Source: Pseudomonadota bacterium (GTDB lineage Bacteria > Pseudomonadota > Gammaproteobacteria > Pseudomonadales > Pseudohongiellaceae). Taken from it: a stretch of DNA of 64,000 nucleotides. The stretch is from positions 124,001-188,000 of the forward strand of contig JAQBSZ010000001.1 of the NCBI GenBank assembly GCA_027623555.1, read 5' to 3'. Positions 25,528 to 35,550 of the stretch are shown piece by piece. The translations under genes and the position numbers were made by a program. Position 1 is the first letter of the stretch. Every line of letters starts with the position of its first letter. The notes under the pieces were generated by a model. It was not told the origin of the DNA, searched no databases, and saw only the letters and a program-made list of their open reading frames with translations.

Positions 25528-27435
25528 ATGATACTCCTGGACGACATCAGCCTGATGCGGGGCTCTCAGCTGCTGCTAAAGGACGTGACACTGACCCTGC
25601 ATCGCGGTGAGCGTACTGGGGTTATTGGCCGCAATGGCTGCGGTAAGACCAGCCTGTTTCGTGCGTTGAGCAAGCAAATACCCCTGGAGCATGGCGAGAT
25701 CAGGTTTCCAGTTGGGCTGCGTTGGTCAGCCATGTCACAGGAGACGCCGGGCAGCGACCGATCAGCGCTGGATTTCGTAATCGATGCCCACTCGGAGTAT
25801 CGTGCACTGGAAGCAAGCCTGGAGCAGGCAGAAAAAGCTTTCGATGATACAGCCATTGCCAACCTGCATTCCCAACTGGAAGCCATCCACGGTTACGCGA
25901 CGAGGAATAACGCCGAGCAATTGCTGTCCGGGCTCGGATTCTCCATTGCAGAATTTGCCTTGCCCGTGCGAAATTTCTCCGGTGGCTGGCGAGTCAGGTT
26001 GAACCTTGCTGCTGCCCTGATGTGCCCATCTGACCTGCTCATGCTTGATGAGCCGACTAATCACCTCGACCTGGAGGCGACTGTTTGGTTAGAGCAGTGG
26101 CTGAAGAAATACCAGGGTACCTTGTTGCTGATTTCCCACGACCGTACTTTTCTGGATTCGATGATCGATCATGTTATTCATTTTGAGAATGGCTCTCTGG
26201 ATACTTACACGGGTAACTACAGTGCCTTCGAAAAGCAGCGCTCAGCAAAGATGGCGCTGCAACAGGCACTGTTTGTGAAACAACAGAAACGCCGCGAACA
26301 AATAGAGAACTTTGTGAGACGCTTTCGCGTAAAGGCTTCGAAAGCCAAACAAGCGCAGAGTCGATTGAAAGAATTGAACCGAATGCAGGATATTGCGGCA
26401 GCACACGTCGACTCGCCATTTCGATTTGAGTTTCCCGCTCTAGATCACTTGCCAACGTTTCTGATGCAGCTGGAGAAGCTATGTATTGGCTTTGATTCAC
26501 CGCTGGCAGGCAATATCAACCTCGGTATTCGTGCCGACACGCGCATTGGATTATTAGGATTCAACGGCAGTGGCAAGTCGACATTGCTGAAAGTTCTGGC
26601 TGAACAGCTGAAACCTCTGAGTGGCTCGATCGTCAGAGCCAAGAAATTGCGCATCGGCTATTTTGCCCAACATCAAGTGGATGAATTGAATCTGGATGCC
26701 ACTCCAGTGGCGTTATTGCGTGATGCGCGAGATAACAGTAAAGCGCTGCCTGCAAAAGGCGACCAGGAAATTCGAGATTTTCTTGGTGGTTTCGATTTTC
26801 GAGGCAGTCGTACTGACGAAGTAATTCGAAACTTTTCAGGGGGAGAGAAGGCGCGCCTGGCCCTGGCGAAGGTAGCGTGGCAGAAACCAAACCTGTTACT
26901 GCTGGATGAGCCAACTAATCACCTCGACCTGGATATGTGTCATGCACTCACCGTGGCCTTACAGGAATTCCAGGGAGCGATGATTGTTGTCTCTCACGAT
27001 CGCCATCTGCTAGCCAATACCGTGGATGAATTCCATTCGATTCACGAAGGGGTGTTTGCAGAGTTCAATGGCACGCTGGTCGACTATGAGAAGTGGCTCT
27101 TTGCAAACGCGAGGGCAGATAAATCAGCAACTAAAAAGCCCGACAACTCTGCTGACAGTAAGTTGGACAAGAAGGCACAACGCCAGCAATCCGCTGCCAG
27201 GCGGGCACAGTTGGCTCCGTTGATCAAACAAGAACAACAACTGGAACAGGAAGTAACGGCGATAAGTACAGAGCTGAAAACCATTGAGCATCAGCTGACT
27301 GATGAGTCATTGTATAACGATGCCGAGAAATCGAAACTGACTGCTCTGCTGGCGAAACAGGGACAACTCAAGTCATTGATGCAGCAGAAAGAAGAGCAAT
27401 GGTTCAGTTTGCAGCACGAGTTGGCAGAGAGCTGA
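25528..27435 (+). CDS. yheS: ABC-F family ATPase YheS
   Basis: A 635-aa soluble protein with two ABC cassettes. Cassette 1 has Walker A GRNGCGKTS (34-42), signature FSGGWRVRLNLA and LMLDEPTNHLDLEA. Cassette 2 has GFNGSGKST, FSGGEKARLALA and LLLDEPTNHLDLDM. Between them is the basic P-site-tRNA-interaction linker (FVRRFRVKASKAKQAQSR). A Lys/Gln-rich coiled C-terminal tail starts near 525. There are no membrane segments. ABC-F proteins bind the ribosomal E site and relieve stalled translation. The QETPG segment after the first cassette fits YheS rather than Uup or EttA. Confidence 0.92.
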   Translation: MILLDDISLMRGSQLLLKDVTLTLHRGERTGVIGRNGCGKTSLFRALSKQIPLEHGEIRFPVGLRWSAMSQETPGSDRSALDFVIDAHSEYRALEASLEQAEKAFDDTAIANLHSQLEAIHGYATRNNAEQLLSGLGFSIAEFALPVRNFSGGWRVRLNLAAALMCPSDLLMLDEPTNHLDLEATVWLEQWLKKYQGTLLLISHDRTFLDSMIDHVIHFENGSLDTYTGNYSAFEKQRSAKMALQQALFVKQQKRREQIENFVRRFRVKASKAKQAQSRLKELNRMQDIAAAHVDSPFRFEFPALDHLPTFLMQLEKLCIGFDSPLAGNINLGIRADTRIGLLGFNGSGKSTLLKVLAEQLKPLSGSIVRAKKLRIGYFAQHQVDELNLDATPVALLRDARDNSKALPAKGDQEIRDFLGGFDFRGSRTDEVIRNFSGGEKARLALAKVAWQKPNLLLLDEPTNHLDLDMCHALTVALQEFQGAMIVVSHDRHLLANTVDEFHSIHEGVFAEFNGTLVDYEKWLFANARADKSATKKPDNSADSKLDKKAQRQQSAARRAQLAPLIKQEQQLEQEVTAISTELKTIEHQLTDESLYNDAEKSKLTALLAKQGQLKSLMQQKEEQWFSLQHELAES

Positions 27436-27440
27436 TTCGG

Positions 27441-28265
27441 TTACTCCTTATAGATGCGAAGAAACAGGTAACCCCGATCATACTCGTCATGTTCCAGCAG
27501 TTCTCCGTATTTTTCCAGCCAGCTGCCGCTGTCGAGGTCTGCCTGCAATTCTTGCAAACCCCTGGTCATCTGCTGCTCGGTGAGTTTGGCAAACGAAGAG
27601 ATGCCCCGTCGAAATTCATCCTGAAGATAGGCCTGCGGATGTGCCCAATCGGCTGAAGCAAAATGATCAACCAGATCCTTTGGCAATGGAAACGGAAATC
27701 TCTCGAAGGAAGCTGCAAGATCTTCGGTAACAAAGCGCGCTAATTCATCCATTGTTGGCGCCCAATTCTTGTCGATGTCAATGAATTCGGGAAAGTAGTC
27801 GAATAGCCAGAACGCAGCCTTGTGCTCGATATCGAAGGCAAAGACAACCAGGGGACCACCGGCGCTAACCCTGAGTGCCTCCCGAATTCCTTGCTGCCAG
27901 TCTGCGAAGTGGTGCAGGCACAGGGTCATTATTGCACCGTCAAACTCAGCATCGCTGAAGGGCAGAGATTCGGCTTTGGCATCAAACCAGAGCAGGTTGT
28001 CATGGGGGCTTGCCTGGTCGCGCATAGTCTTGGAAGGTTCCACGGCAGTGACATGGAATCCAGCCTGCGCCAATGCATGGCTATAATTGCCAGTGCCGGC
28101 ACCAATGTCGATCAGACGCGTACCGGTGCCAAGGGCGAGAAGATCCTGTAATTTCTGGGTAATACGCGGATCTGCCGCACGCGTGATGGTGTAGGTTCTG
28201 CCTATCGAATCGTAATGGCCTGCCATTGCTCTTTTCTGGTCCAATATTTCGTGGAGATTCTTCAA
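27441..28265 (-). CDS. Class I SAM-dependent methyltransferase
   Basis: A 274-aa protein with motif I LIDIGAGTGNYSHALAQAG (51-69), the acidic VTAVEPSKTM, motif with DNLLWFDAKAESLPFSDAEF and post-motif GAIMTLCLHHFADWQQGIREAL. It belongs to the broad UbiE/Coq5-like Methyltransf_11 group. The substrate cannot be predicted. It is convergent with yheS, with 5 bp between stops, and stands alone. Confidence 0.85.
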   Translation of the reverse strand: MKNLHEILDQKRAMAGHYDSIGRTYTITRAADPRITQKLQDLLALGTGTRLIDIGAGTGNYSHALAQAGFHVTAVEPSKTMRDQASPHDNLLWFDAKAESLPFSDAEFDGAIMTLCLHHFADWQQGIREALRVSAGGPLVVFAFDIEHKAAFWLFDYFPEFIDIDKNWAPTMDELARFVTEDLAASFERFPFPLPKDLVDHFASADWAHPQAYLQDEFRRGISSFAKLTEQQMTRGLQELQADLDSGSWLEKYGELLEHDEYDRGYLFLRIYKE

Positions 28266-28350
28266 TACTACGTGGATTGTCAGATGAGCTAAACCGTCAG
28301 GTTCGGCTCATCGGGCAGCAGGGCGAGAAATTCTGGACATGCCCGGACAC

Positions 28351-28378
28351 TTGAAACTGGTAAAATTGTACCTATCTA
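28351..28378 (+). promoter_or_regulatory. Candidate promoter for the HtrA-type gene
   Basis: TTGAAA at 28351-28356 and TATCTA at 28373-28378 are separated by 16 bp. If used, the transcript would begin inside or just before the palindromic element, placing a long hairpin in the 5' UTR. The rest of 28266-28384 holds nothing else I can support. Confidence 0.35.
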
Positions 28379-28384
28379 ATCTTG

Positions 28385-28550
28385 GGAGCCTCTGAACAAG
28401 ACTATGGCCGCTCTGGCTTACAGCCAATTTCGCTCTCCGCCGCTTCGTTGGCGCGCTTGCCAAGGACGACTGCCATTGCCTGCGCACGCCGCCTGGCGGC
28501 AAAACGCGACAGACTCCCGCAGAGTGGCCATAGTCTTGTTCAAAGGCTCC
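28385..28550. mobile_element. MITE-like long palindromic element, copy B (166 bp)
   Basis: The termini GGAGCCTCTGAACAAGACTA and (reverse complement of the right end) GGAGCCTTTGAACAAGACTA continue with TGGCC(G/A)CTCTG. The element is flanked on both sides by CTTG, a perfect 4-bp direct repeat. The core CTTGCCAAGGACGACTGCCA matches copy A at 11887. A second internal stem is CCGCCTGGCGG. It lies 45 bp before the ATG of the protease gene. Confidence 0.8.
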
Positions 28551-28595
28551 CTTGTACACTTGGTTCGTCGTAGATAAGGGTGAGGATTCGAGTCC

Positions 28596-29666
28596 ATGAG
28601 AAAGCTACACGCGATGGTCATTGGCCTGGCTGTGGTCGTAATACCAGCCCTGGGGCTCGCCCAGCAGCCTGACTACCGCCAATTCAAGACCAATGACGAA
28701 GCTAACAATATCGAAGTATTCAAGCAGACCAGCCCGTCGGTGGTACATATTACGAACTCCAGGCTGGTCAGAACCTTCAATTCGCTCAATCCACAGGAAG
28801 TGCCTCAAGGCAGTGGTACGGGTTTTGTCTGGAGTGAAGATGGCTACATAGTGACTAACTTCCACGTAGTCCAGCAGGCAAATCGCGTTACTGTGACCAT
28901 GCAGGACGGCACCAGCTATGATGCCCGCGCTGTGGGCCTGGATCCTGACAAGGACCTGGCAGTGCTGAAGATCGATGCACCGGATCAGGATCTGGTTCCG
29001 GTAACTCCTGGCGATTCCTCATTGCTGGAAGTGGGGCGTAAGGTTATCGCCATTGGCAATCCCTTCGGGCTGGACACGACGATGACGGTGGGCGTTGTCA
29101 GCGCCCTGGGCCGGGAGATCGATTCGGTGAGCCGCCGCACCATCCGCGATGTGATTCAGACCGATGCCGCTATCAATCCTGGTAACTCAGGTGGTCCCCT
29201 GCTGAACTCCCTGGGTCAGCTGGTCGGTGTGAACACGGCGATTTACAGCCCTAGCGGTGCCAGTTCAGGAATTGGCTTCGCTATTCCGGTAAATACGGTT
29301 AAACGCATCGTTCCTGAATTGATTGCTTATGGCCGGGTACAGACACCGATACTCGGTATCACCCAGATTCCCCAGCCGGATTATTATCGACAGCTCTGGG
29401 GTATTGAAGGGGTGATTGTGCTGAATGTTGTCGAGGGTACGGATCCGGAACGACTCGGTATGCGCGGTTTGACCCAGGCCCAACGTGGCAGGATCCAGCT
29501 GGGAGATGTGATTGTCGAAATCGATGGGCAAGCCGTGAAGAACGAAGACGATTACGCCAACATCATGGAACAACACCGGCCCGGTGAAGTGGTGACGGTA
29601 AGATCCCGGCGAGACAATCAGTTTTTGGAATACGAGATCGAGTTGCAGGCTCCGCTAAGTCGCTAA
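28596..29666 (+). CDS. Exported HtrA/Deg-type serine protease with one PDZ domain
   Basis: A 356-aa S1C protease. Residues 1-22 form a signal peptide ending ALGLAQ. The catalytic triad is H90 (TNFHVV), D120 ([10 protein letters not shown]) and S198 (NPGNSGGPL). The oxyanion segment [10 protein letters not shown] and [10 protein letters not shown] are intact. A single PDZ domain follows (about 245-350). DegP, DegQ and MucD have two PDZ domains, while DegS has one PDZ but a membrane anchor. This one seems periplasmic and soluble, closest in layout to cyanobacterial/plant Deg1-like proteins. A role in envelope protein quality control is inferred. Confidence 0.9.
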   Translation: MRKLHAMVIGLAVVVIPALGLAQQPDYRQFKTNDEANNIEVFKQTSPSVVHITNSRLVRTFNSLNPQEVPQGSGTGFVWSEDGYIVTNFHVVQQANRVTVTMQDGTSYDARAVGLDPDKDLAVLKIDAPDQDLVPVTPGDSSLLEVGRKVIAIGNPFGLDTTMTVGVVSALGREIDSVSRRTIRDVIQTDAAINPGNSGGPLLNSLGQLVGVNTAIYSPSGASSGIGFAIPVNTVKRIVPELIAYGRVQTPILGITQIPQPDYYRQLWGIEGVIVLNVVEGTDPERLGMRGLTQAQRGRIQLGDVIVEIDGQAVKNEDDYANIMEQHRPGEVVTVRSRRDNQFLEYEIELQAPLSR

Positions 29667-31069
29667 CGCTTGCTCAGTTTTTGCTGCGCTCTCTTAACGG
29701 CAGCCTTCACCTGCTTGGGCGCTGTTCCACCCAGATGGTCTCGTGAGTTTACCGACCCTTCCAGGCTGAGAATGTCATAGACATCGTCAGCTATGGCTTT
29801 GGAAAAATTTTGTAACTCTGCGATGGATAGCTCGGCCAGGTCTTTCTGCTGCTCGATAGCACTGGCCACTGCCTTCCCGACAACCTCGTGTGCATCCCGG
29901 AAGGGGAGGCCCTTGTTTACCAGGTAGTCAGCCAGGTCGGTTGCTGTTGCATAGCCTTGCCTGGCGGCCGCATACATTGCGTCCCGGTTGCATTCGATCG
30001 CGGGCATCATTGCCGAGTAGGCAAACAGACAGTCCTTGACCGTATCCAGCAGGTCGAACAGGGGCTCCTTGTCTTCCTGGTTGTCCTTGTTATAAGCCAG
30101 TGGCTGGGACTTCATCACCGTCAGCAAGGCAACCAGATGGCCATTGACCCTGCCTGCTTTACCGCGGACGAGTTCGGGTACGTCCGGATTTTTCTTCTGG
30201 GGCATTATCGAAGATCCAGTGCAGAACCTGTCGGGTAGATCGATGAAGCCAAACTGAGCCGAAGCCCATAACACCAGCTCCTCTGAAAACCTGGAGAGGT
30301 GTGTCATCAAGATGCTCGATGTTGCCGCCAGCTCGATCGCAAAATCCCGATCACTCACCGAATCCAGCGAGTTTTCCGTCGGTCGATCGAACCCCAACAG
30401 CTCGGCTGTATACTCTCGATCAATCGGATAACTGGTTCCTGCTAATGCGGCGGCACCGAGAGGTGACAAGTTTACTCTTTTACGACAATCCTGAAATCTA
30501 TCGAAATCCCGCTCCAGCATCTCATGCCAGGCTAACATGTGATGCCCGAAACTCACTGGTTGAGCAATTTGTAAATGGGTAAATCCTGGCATGATAGTCG
30601 CGGCTTCTCGGTCGGCTATATCCACAAGGACTCGCTGCAATTTTGTCAGCAGGGTGCATACTTCATCTATCTCTGCTCGCACGTACAGTCGGATATCAGT
30701 TGCTACCTGATCGTTTCTGGATCGACCGGTATGAAGTTTCTTGCCCACTGCTCCGATGCGTTCAATCAGTGCTGACTCGATGTTCATGTGTACATCTTCA
30801 AGTGCAACGGACCAGCTGAATTTTCCAGCGTCGATGTCGGCTCTTATTGCCTGTAATCCTTCTACGATAGCTGCTACCTCTTGCGTATCGAGAATTCCAA
30901 CCTTGCCCAACATGCGAGCATGCGCAATCGATCCATCGATATCATAACGATAGAGGCGTTTGTCGAAATCTACAGAGGCGGTAAATCGTTCTACGAAAGC
31001 ATCGGTTGCTTCAACGAACCTGCCACCCCAGAGTTTGTTTGATTTGCTGTCTTGTTTCTTGCTGCTCAT
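29663..31069 (-). CDS. argH: Argininosuccinate lyase
   Basis: Last step of arginine synthesis, splitting argininosuccinate into arginine and fumarate. The 468-aa protein shows LWGGRF at the start, [24 protein letters not shown] and the catalytic loop [13 protein letters not shown]. The last residues are Lys/Arg-rich. Its stop overlaps that of the convergent protease gene by 4 bp. It is divergent from hemC; in Pseudomonas argH is also near hemCD. Confidence 0.96.
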   Translation of the reverse strand: MSSKKQDSKSNKLWGGRFVEATDAFVERFTASVDFDKRLYRYDIDGSIAHARMLGKVGILDTQEVAAIVEGLQAIRADIDAGKFSWSVALEDVHMNIESALIERIGAVGKKLHTGRSRNDQVATDIRLYVRAEIDEVCTLLTKLQRVLVDIADREAATIMPGFTHLQIAQPVSFGHHMLAWHEMLERDFDRFQDCRKRVNLSPLGAAALAGTSYPIDREYTAELLGFDRPTENSLDSVSDRDFAIELAATSSILMTHLSRFSEELVLWASAQFGFIDLPDRFCTGSSIMPQKKNPDVPELVRGKAGRVNGHLVALLTVMKSQPLAYNKDNQEDKEPLFDLLDTVKDCLFAYSAMMPAIECNRDAMYAAARQGYATATDLADYLVNKGLPFRDAHEVVGKAVASAIEQQKDLAELSIAELQNFSKAIADDVYDILSLEGSVNSRDHLGGTAPKQVKAAVKRAQQKLSKR

Positions 31070-31193
31070 AAACTGCTTGTGCCGTTGATCGCCGTTGCTG
31101 GTACGGCTCGTAGCTGGCCGCTTATTTCATGGGGAGGCGATTATAGCAGGATCACTGTGGCTTAATAAGCTCCATTCAACCCCGGTCTGTGAT

Positions 31194-31222
31194 CGGACAA
31201 ACTCCGGTAATTACCGTAGAAT
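31194..31222 (+). promoter_or_regulatory. Candidate promoter for hemC
   Basis: CGGACA (31194-31199) and TAGAAT (31217-31222) have 17-bp spacing and match the sigma-70 consensus at 4/6 and 5/6 positions. They lie 38 bp upstream of the hemC ATG at 31261, which also supports that start over the upstream ATG at 31189. Confidence 0.45.
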
Positions 31223-31260
31223 GCCTGGTTTTAATGAGTTGCAGCGGCAATACCCCACCT

Positions 31261-32202
31261 ATGACATTTCGAGCACTGAGAATAGCTACGCGCAAGAGTC
31301 CCCTGGCCTTATGGCAGGCGAACTACGTGAAACAGGCTCTGCAAGCTGTTCATGAAGATCTGGCTGTGGAACTGGTGCCGATGACCACACGGGGTGACAA
31401 AATACTGGATGCGCCGCTGGCGAAAGTTGGTGGTAAGGGCTTATTTGTTAAAGAGTTAGAACGGGCCATGTTGGAAGACCAGGCTGACATCGCTGTGCAT
31501 TCGATGAAAGATGTGCCGATGGATTTTCCCGACGGGCTTGGCCTGGCGGTAATCTGCGAGAGGGAAGATCCTGCCGATGCATTCGTTTCCAACAATTATT
31601 CCAGTTTCGATGCGTTACCTGAGAATGCCCGAGTCGGTACGTCGAGTCTCAGACGCTCTTGTCAGATTCGACAACTGCGCCCCGATTTGTCCATTATCGA
31701 TCTGCGAGGCAATGTAGGCACCCGCCTGGAAAAATTGGATGCAGGAGAATACGACGCGATCATTCTGGCGGCGGCTGGATTGCTGCGCCTGGAATTAAGT
31801 GAACGAATCACCCAACGCCTGGGATACGAGCAATGTCTGCCCGCAGGAGGCCAGGGGGCGGTTGGCATCGAATGCCGAACTGAAGACCTGGATACGTTAA
31901 GACTCGTCGATTGTCTCCATCATCAGGATACGGCAACCCGTATCGTTGCCGAACGTGCCGTTAATGCCCGTTTGCAGGGCGGCTGCCAGGTTCCGATTGC
32001 AGCATTCGCAGAGTTGCACGGGGAGAGTTTGTTGCTGCGAGCGCTGGTGGGAAACCCGGAGGGCAGTACTATTCTCAGAAGTGAACTGACCGGTGATTCA
32101 CATCATGCCGAACAGCTAGGTATGACCGTGGCGGAAGATTTGCTATCGCAAGGTGCAGGCGAAATTCTGGAAGCACTTGGCTTAGCGAAGTTTGCGAAAT
32201 GA
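31261..32202 (+). CDS. hemC: Hydroxymethylbilane synthase (porphobilinogen deaminase)
   Basis: Polymerises four porphobilinogens to hydroxymethylbilane. From the ATG at 31261 it has 313 aa starting [68 protein letters not shown] and [13 protein letters not shown] are the family blocks. The dipyrromethane cofactor cysteine is in [12 protein letters not shown]. The frame also contains an upstream ATG (31189), but the extension is not family-like. It overlaps hemD by 4 bp. Confidence 0.95.
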   Translation: MTFRALRIATRKSPLALWQANYVKQALQAVHEDLAVELVPMTTRGDKILDAPLAKVGGKGLFVKELERAMLEDQADIAVHSMKDVPMDFPDGLGLAVICEREDPADAFVSNNYSSFDALPENARVGTSSLRRSCQIRQLRPDLSIIDLRGNVGTRLEKLDAGEYDAIILAAAGLLRLELSERITQRLGYEQCLPAGGQGAVGIECRTEDLDTLRLVDCLHHQDTATRIVAERAVNARLQGGCQVPIAAFAELHGESLLLRALVGNPEGSTILRSELTGDSHHAEQLGMTVAEDLLSQGAGEILEALGLAKFAK

Positions 32203-33002
32203 CTGCCCAGACCTTGCAAGGCTTGAATGTGCTGGTGACCCGACCCTGGCATCAGCAACAGGCTTTGTGTGATGCCATTGAGATTCTTGGCGGTCGTGCA
32301 TTGAGCTTTCCATTGATTGAAATCGTTCCTCTCGATCAGGTAACAGATATCGAGAACGTGAAGTGCAAGCTTAACGCCCTGGACAAATGCCAGGTATTGA
32401 TCTTCATTAGTAGTAATGCCGCGCAGTTCGGCGCGTACTGGTTAAGTCGCTGCGAAGTAGAGATTCCAGCTGATGTAACGGTGCTTGCGGCAGGTTCCAG
32501 CACCGCACGGACCGTTTCGGCATTATTGCAATGTTCCGTTGTCCACCCAGAAGCAGGAATGACCAGCGAAGCTCTTTTAAATCTTCCGCAGTTGAAGGAC
32601 ATTAACGAAAAACGTGTAGCAATTTTCCGAGGGGTCGGGGGCCGTGAACTGCTTGCAAGTACTCTCACTGAACGCGGTGCGCATGTGGATTACCTTGAGG
32701 TGTACCAGCGCCAATCGATTGAGTACGGTCCAGATGAACTGGCGAGACTAGTTGACTCAGAAGGCATTGATGTTCTGACGGTAACTTCCGCACAAGCATT
32801 GGAACGCTTGAACGAGCTTGCCAGCGATAACAAAGCGCAATTGAGTCTGATACCATTGATAGTGCCTTCGGCACGGATAGCTGAACTGGCAAAACAGAAG
32901 GGTTTCGCACACGTGAGGAATGCCAATGGTGCAGACGAGCATTCCCTGCTCACTGCACTGGAGGATCTAGTCGGAGTTGCCGACACTAGAGATGAAGGCT
33001 AA
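32199..33002 (+). CDS. hemD: Uroporphyrinogen-III synthase
   Basis: Cyclises hydroxymethylbilane with inversion of ring D. This family is poorly conserved, but the 267-aa product has the expected features: [22 protein letters not shown] at the N-terminus, [43 protein letters not shown] and [12 protein letters not shown]. The ATG overlaps the hemC stop. hemX follows after 34 bp. Confidence 0.92.
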   Translation: MTAQTLQGLNVLVTRPWHQQQALCDAIEILGGRALSFPLIEIVPLDQVTDIENVKCKLNALDKCQVLIFISSNAAQFGAYWLSRCEVEIPADVTVLAAGSSTARTVSALLQCSVVHPEAGMTSEALLNLPQLKDINEKRVAIFRGVGGRELLASTLTERGAHVDYLEVYQRQSIEYGPDELARLVDSEGIDVLTVTSAQALERLNELASDNKAQLSLIPLIVPSARIAELAKQKGFAHVRNANGADEHSLLTALEDLVGVADTRDEG

Positions 33003-33036
33003 TCCACCCGATTAATGGTTTTTAATAGGTAACTAC

Positions 33037-34152
33037 TTGGAAGAGCTGCCCGGAACGCCTCGAATTCTGGACGACATTGCCAAAAGCAATGCGGCCAAAG
33101 GAAAAGGCGTACCCCCTCGCCAACAGCAAAATGCGCGGCGACGATTCGTTATCGTAGTAATATTGTTCTTGCCGATTCTCGGCGGTGTAGGTTTCCTCGC
33201 CTATCAGCAATTCCAGTTGCAAGAACAGCTGGCGATTTTTCAGAATGAGAACCAACAGCTCACGCTGGCAATCGCCGCGCAGGATTCTCAGATACAACAA
33301 TTTCAGCAGCAGCTCGAAGAACCACAGCAACCTGTGCTGGTTGACGATTCTTCGGTACAAGCCCTTGAGTCCAGTGTCAATCGAGAGCTACTTATTCTGC
33401 GTCAACAGTTCGCAGCATTGCAGAGTTCGTCTTCGGTGCCAGAACAAGAGCCAGATTTTGGGTGGAAAATTCTCGAAGCTGAATATTTTCTGGGCCTGGC
33501 GAATCAAAAATTGCAGCTCGAAGGAGATCGCAATTCAGCAATTCAGTTACTTGAGAATGCCGATGCTGCCCTTGTAGAATCCGGTAATGCCAACGTGTTT
33601 GCGACGCGGCAGGCAATATCCAACAGTCTCGCCGAATTACGCGATATACAACCTCTCGACAGAGAAGGCACCTATCTGAGAATCGGAAATCTTGCGACGC
33701 GGGCTGCGAATATAAATTTGCTGAGTTCCATGCGCGAGAACTTTGAAAGCAGGCGCAATGCAGTATCGACATTCGTGGAGACCGGTTCCAATACCAGTGG
33801 GATCATTGACTCGGCACTAAACTTTTTGGGCTCGGTGTTCGTGTTGCGAGATTGGGACGACACCCCGGAAGCTATGTTGATACCGGGTCAGGAGGCCTTT
33901 ATTAAGCAGAACCTGCAATTAATGCTGGAGCAGGCAAGACTCGCCCTATTGATGCGAGATGAATCTCTCTATCAAAGCAGTCTTGCCGATGCCAAGGCCT
34001 GGATGCAACGCTATGCAGTAACAGACACCGCTATCGGCCAGACGATACTGGTCGAACTCGATGAACTTGCCGCTATTACAATAAATCCTGCCCTGCCTGG
34101 CCTTAATCAGCCACTGCGTCTCATTCGGCAGCTTGCTGCTGGCGCGCAATAA
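33037..34152 (+). CDS. hemX: HemX-like membrane protein (uroporphyrinogen-III C-methyltransferase-type annotation)
   Basis: A 371-aa protein with a basic N-terminus, one membrane helix (about 32-54), a Gln/Glu-rich coiled coil (about 55-130) and a soluble HemX domain (about 140-370) with GWKILEAEYFLGLANQKLQLEGD and RNGxxT-like repeats of helices. Many databases call this family a methyltransferase, but no SAM motif is visible. Its role is unknown and may be scaffolding of heme-synthesis enzymes. The first usable start is TTG at 33037, preceded by AGGT. No in-frame ATG lies upstream before a stop. Confidence 0.85.
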   Translation: MEELPGTPRILDDIAKSNAAKGKGVPPRQQQNARRRFVIVVILFLPILGGVGFLAYQQFQLQEQLAIFQNENQQLTLAIAAQDSQIQQFQQQLEEPQQPVLVDDSSVQALESSVNRELLILRQQFAALQSSSSVPEQEPDFGWKILEAEYFLGLANQKLQLEGDRNSAIQLLENADAALVESGNANVFATRQAISNSLAELRDIQPLDREGTYLRIGNLATRAANINLLSSMRENFESRRNAVSTFVETGSNTSGIIDSALNFLGSVFVLRDWDDTPEAMLIPGQEAFIKQNLQLMLEQARLALLMRDESLYQSSLADAKAWMQRYAVTDTAIGQTILVELDELAAITINPALPGLNQPLRLIRQLAAGAQ

Positions 34153-34159
34153 ATTCATT

Positions 34160-35407
34160 ATGATCAGGTTATTCATTTTCAGTCTGCTCGCAATCGTGTT
34201 GGCACTTTGGGTAGCGCTATTTGTGGGATTTCCCAGCGACTCCGGTTATTTGTTAGTCTCGTTTGGCAATTACACGTTTGAAACCAGTCTGTTGGCACTG
34301 ATCGTAGCGACGGGAGTCTTGTATCTGATCTATCGCTTATTGGCCCTGTTCGTTCAGTGGATAAATCCTTATCGACTCGTTCGGTTCGGTCGAGTAAAGA
34401 ACGCCAATCGCAAAGCCAGTCTGCGAAGTAACACCATAGAAGGGCTGTTGTATTTTACGCGCGGAAACTGGCAGTCCAGCTATAAATTGCTGACAAAAAG
34501 TGTAGGTGACAAAGATGCCAGTGTTGTCAACTATCTCGCTGCAGCCTATGCTGCCTATCACATGAAAGACAAGAACTCCTGGCAGCATTGCCTGGATAAG
34601 GCCGAACAGGAATACCCTGCGGCTCGCTCGACGATCAATTCCCTGCGTGCCCAACTGTTATTCAAATCAGGTCAGCTTGAACAGTGTGTTGCCGTACTGG
34701 AACAACTTAAGAAGAGCGCTCTGAATGACGCCTCGCTCCTGCAATTGTTGAAAGAAGCATATGTTCAACTGGAAGACTGGGATCGATTGAAGGATCTTCT
34801 CCCGGCGCTCGAGAAGAACGGAATCATCGATGAAGAAGAACTGGCCAGAGTCAACATGCGCATCTTCATGGAGGAACTCTATTCCAGTTTTGGCAAGCTG
34901 AAACGGGACAGCGGCAAGCAGGAAGTGTTAGCCGATCTCACCAAACTCTGGAAGAAAGCGCCTGCCAAATACAAAGAAAATGAGAAAGTCGTAAAACACT
35001 ATGCGGATCTGTTAATTCAACTGGAAGAAAAAGCGGCGGCTGCAAAAGCGATTGAAGTAGCTATTTCCAGGAACTTCAGCGATGCGCTGGTGCTCCGTTA
35101 TGGGGAGCAGGATTTCGGCACCAGTCCACAACAACTGCTGGTGGCAGAAAACTGGTTGCGGGAGCGCCCTGCCAATGCAAATTTGTTACTTAGCCTTGGG
35201 AGGATCTGCATGCGCAACCAGCTCTGGGGAAAGGCCAGGGAATATTTTGGCACGAGTATAAAAATTGCGCCCTCTGCAGAGGCTTACGGCGAACTGAGTC
35301 GATTACTTAAGCACCTTGGTGAAGCTGAGGCGAGTGAAATCTATTTGAAGAACTATGGCGATTTGATTGGGGCAGAATTACCGGAACTGCCAATGCCTTC
35401 ACATTAA
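34160..35407 (+). CDS. hemY: HemY family TPR membrane protein
   Basis: A 415-aa protein from the ATG at 34160 (a TTG at 34133 would overlap hemX). Two N-terminal helices (about 3-25 and 38-60) are followed by LVRFGRVKNANRKAS and a long array of TPR helices, e.g. GLLYFTRGNWQSSYKLL and QLLFKSGQLEQCVAVLEQL. This is the proteobacterial HemY, not the Bacillus protoporphyrinogen oxidase of the same name. It acts in the late heme pathway in an undefined way. It ends the hemCDXY operon and is followed by a structured intergenic region. Confidence 0.9.
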   Translation: MIRLFIFSLLAIVLALWVALFVGFPSDSGYLLVSFGNYTFETSLLALIVATGVLYLIYRLLALFVQWINPYRLVRFGRVKNANRKASLRSNTIEGLLYFTRGNWQSSYKLLTKSVGDKDASVVNYLAAAYAAYHMKDKNSWQHCLDKAEQEYPAARSTINSLRAQLLFKSGQLEQCVAVLEQLKKSALNDASLLQLLKEAYVQLEDWDRLKDLLPALEKNGIIDEEELARVNMRIFMEELYSSFGKLKRDSGKQEVLADLTKLWKKAPAKYKENEKVVKHYADLLIQLEEKAAAAKAIEVAISRNFSDALVLRYGEQDFGTSPQQLLVAENWLRERPANANLLLSLGRICMRNQLWGKAREYFGTSIKIAPSAEAYGELSRLLKHLGEAEASEIYLKNYGDLIGAELPELPMPSH

Positions 35408-35528
35408 AAAGGAGGCGGATTTATTTTTTGAAATCTACTCTAGCTAATAGGAAAGGACTTTTAAAAAAGTAGATCTGGCCCTGAGATATCCCTGGAAATA
35501 TTTCACAATACTGGAATTGCCTCCTTTT
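35407..35528. repeat. Nested inverted repeats after hemY
   Basis: AAAAGGAGGC (35407-35416) pairs with GCCTCCTTTT (35519-35528), and inside it ATCTACT (35433-35439) pairs with AGTAGAT (35468-35474). This is a loose cruciform or 3'-UTR fold directly after the hemY stop. No ORF is supported. Confidence 0.55.
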
Positions 35529-35550
35529 GAATTCATCTTTGAAGTAAGCA

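Noticed and set aside
28382..28621. Frames of 63-83 aa through element B
   Set aside because: Made by the inverted repeat; the same sequence is read on both strands.
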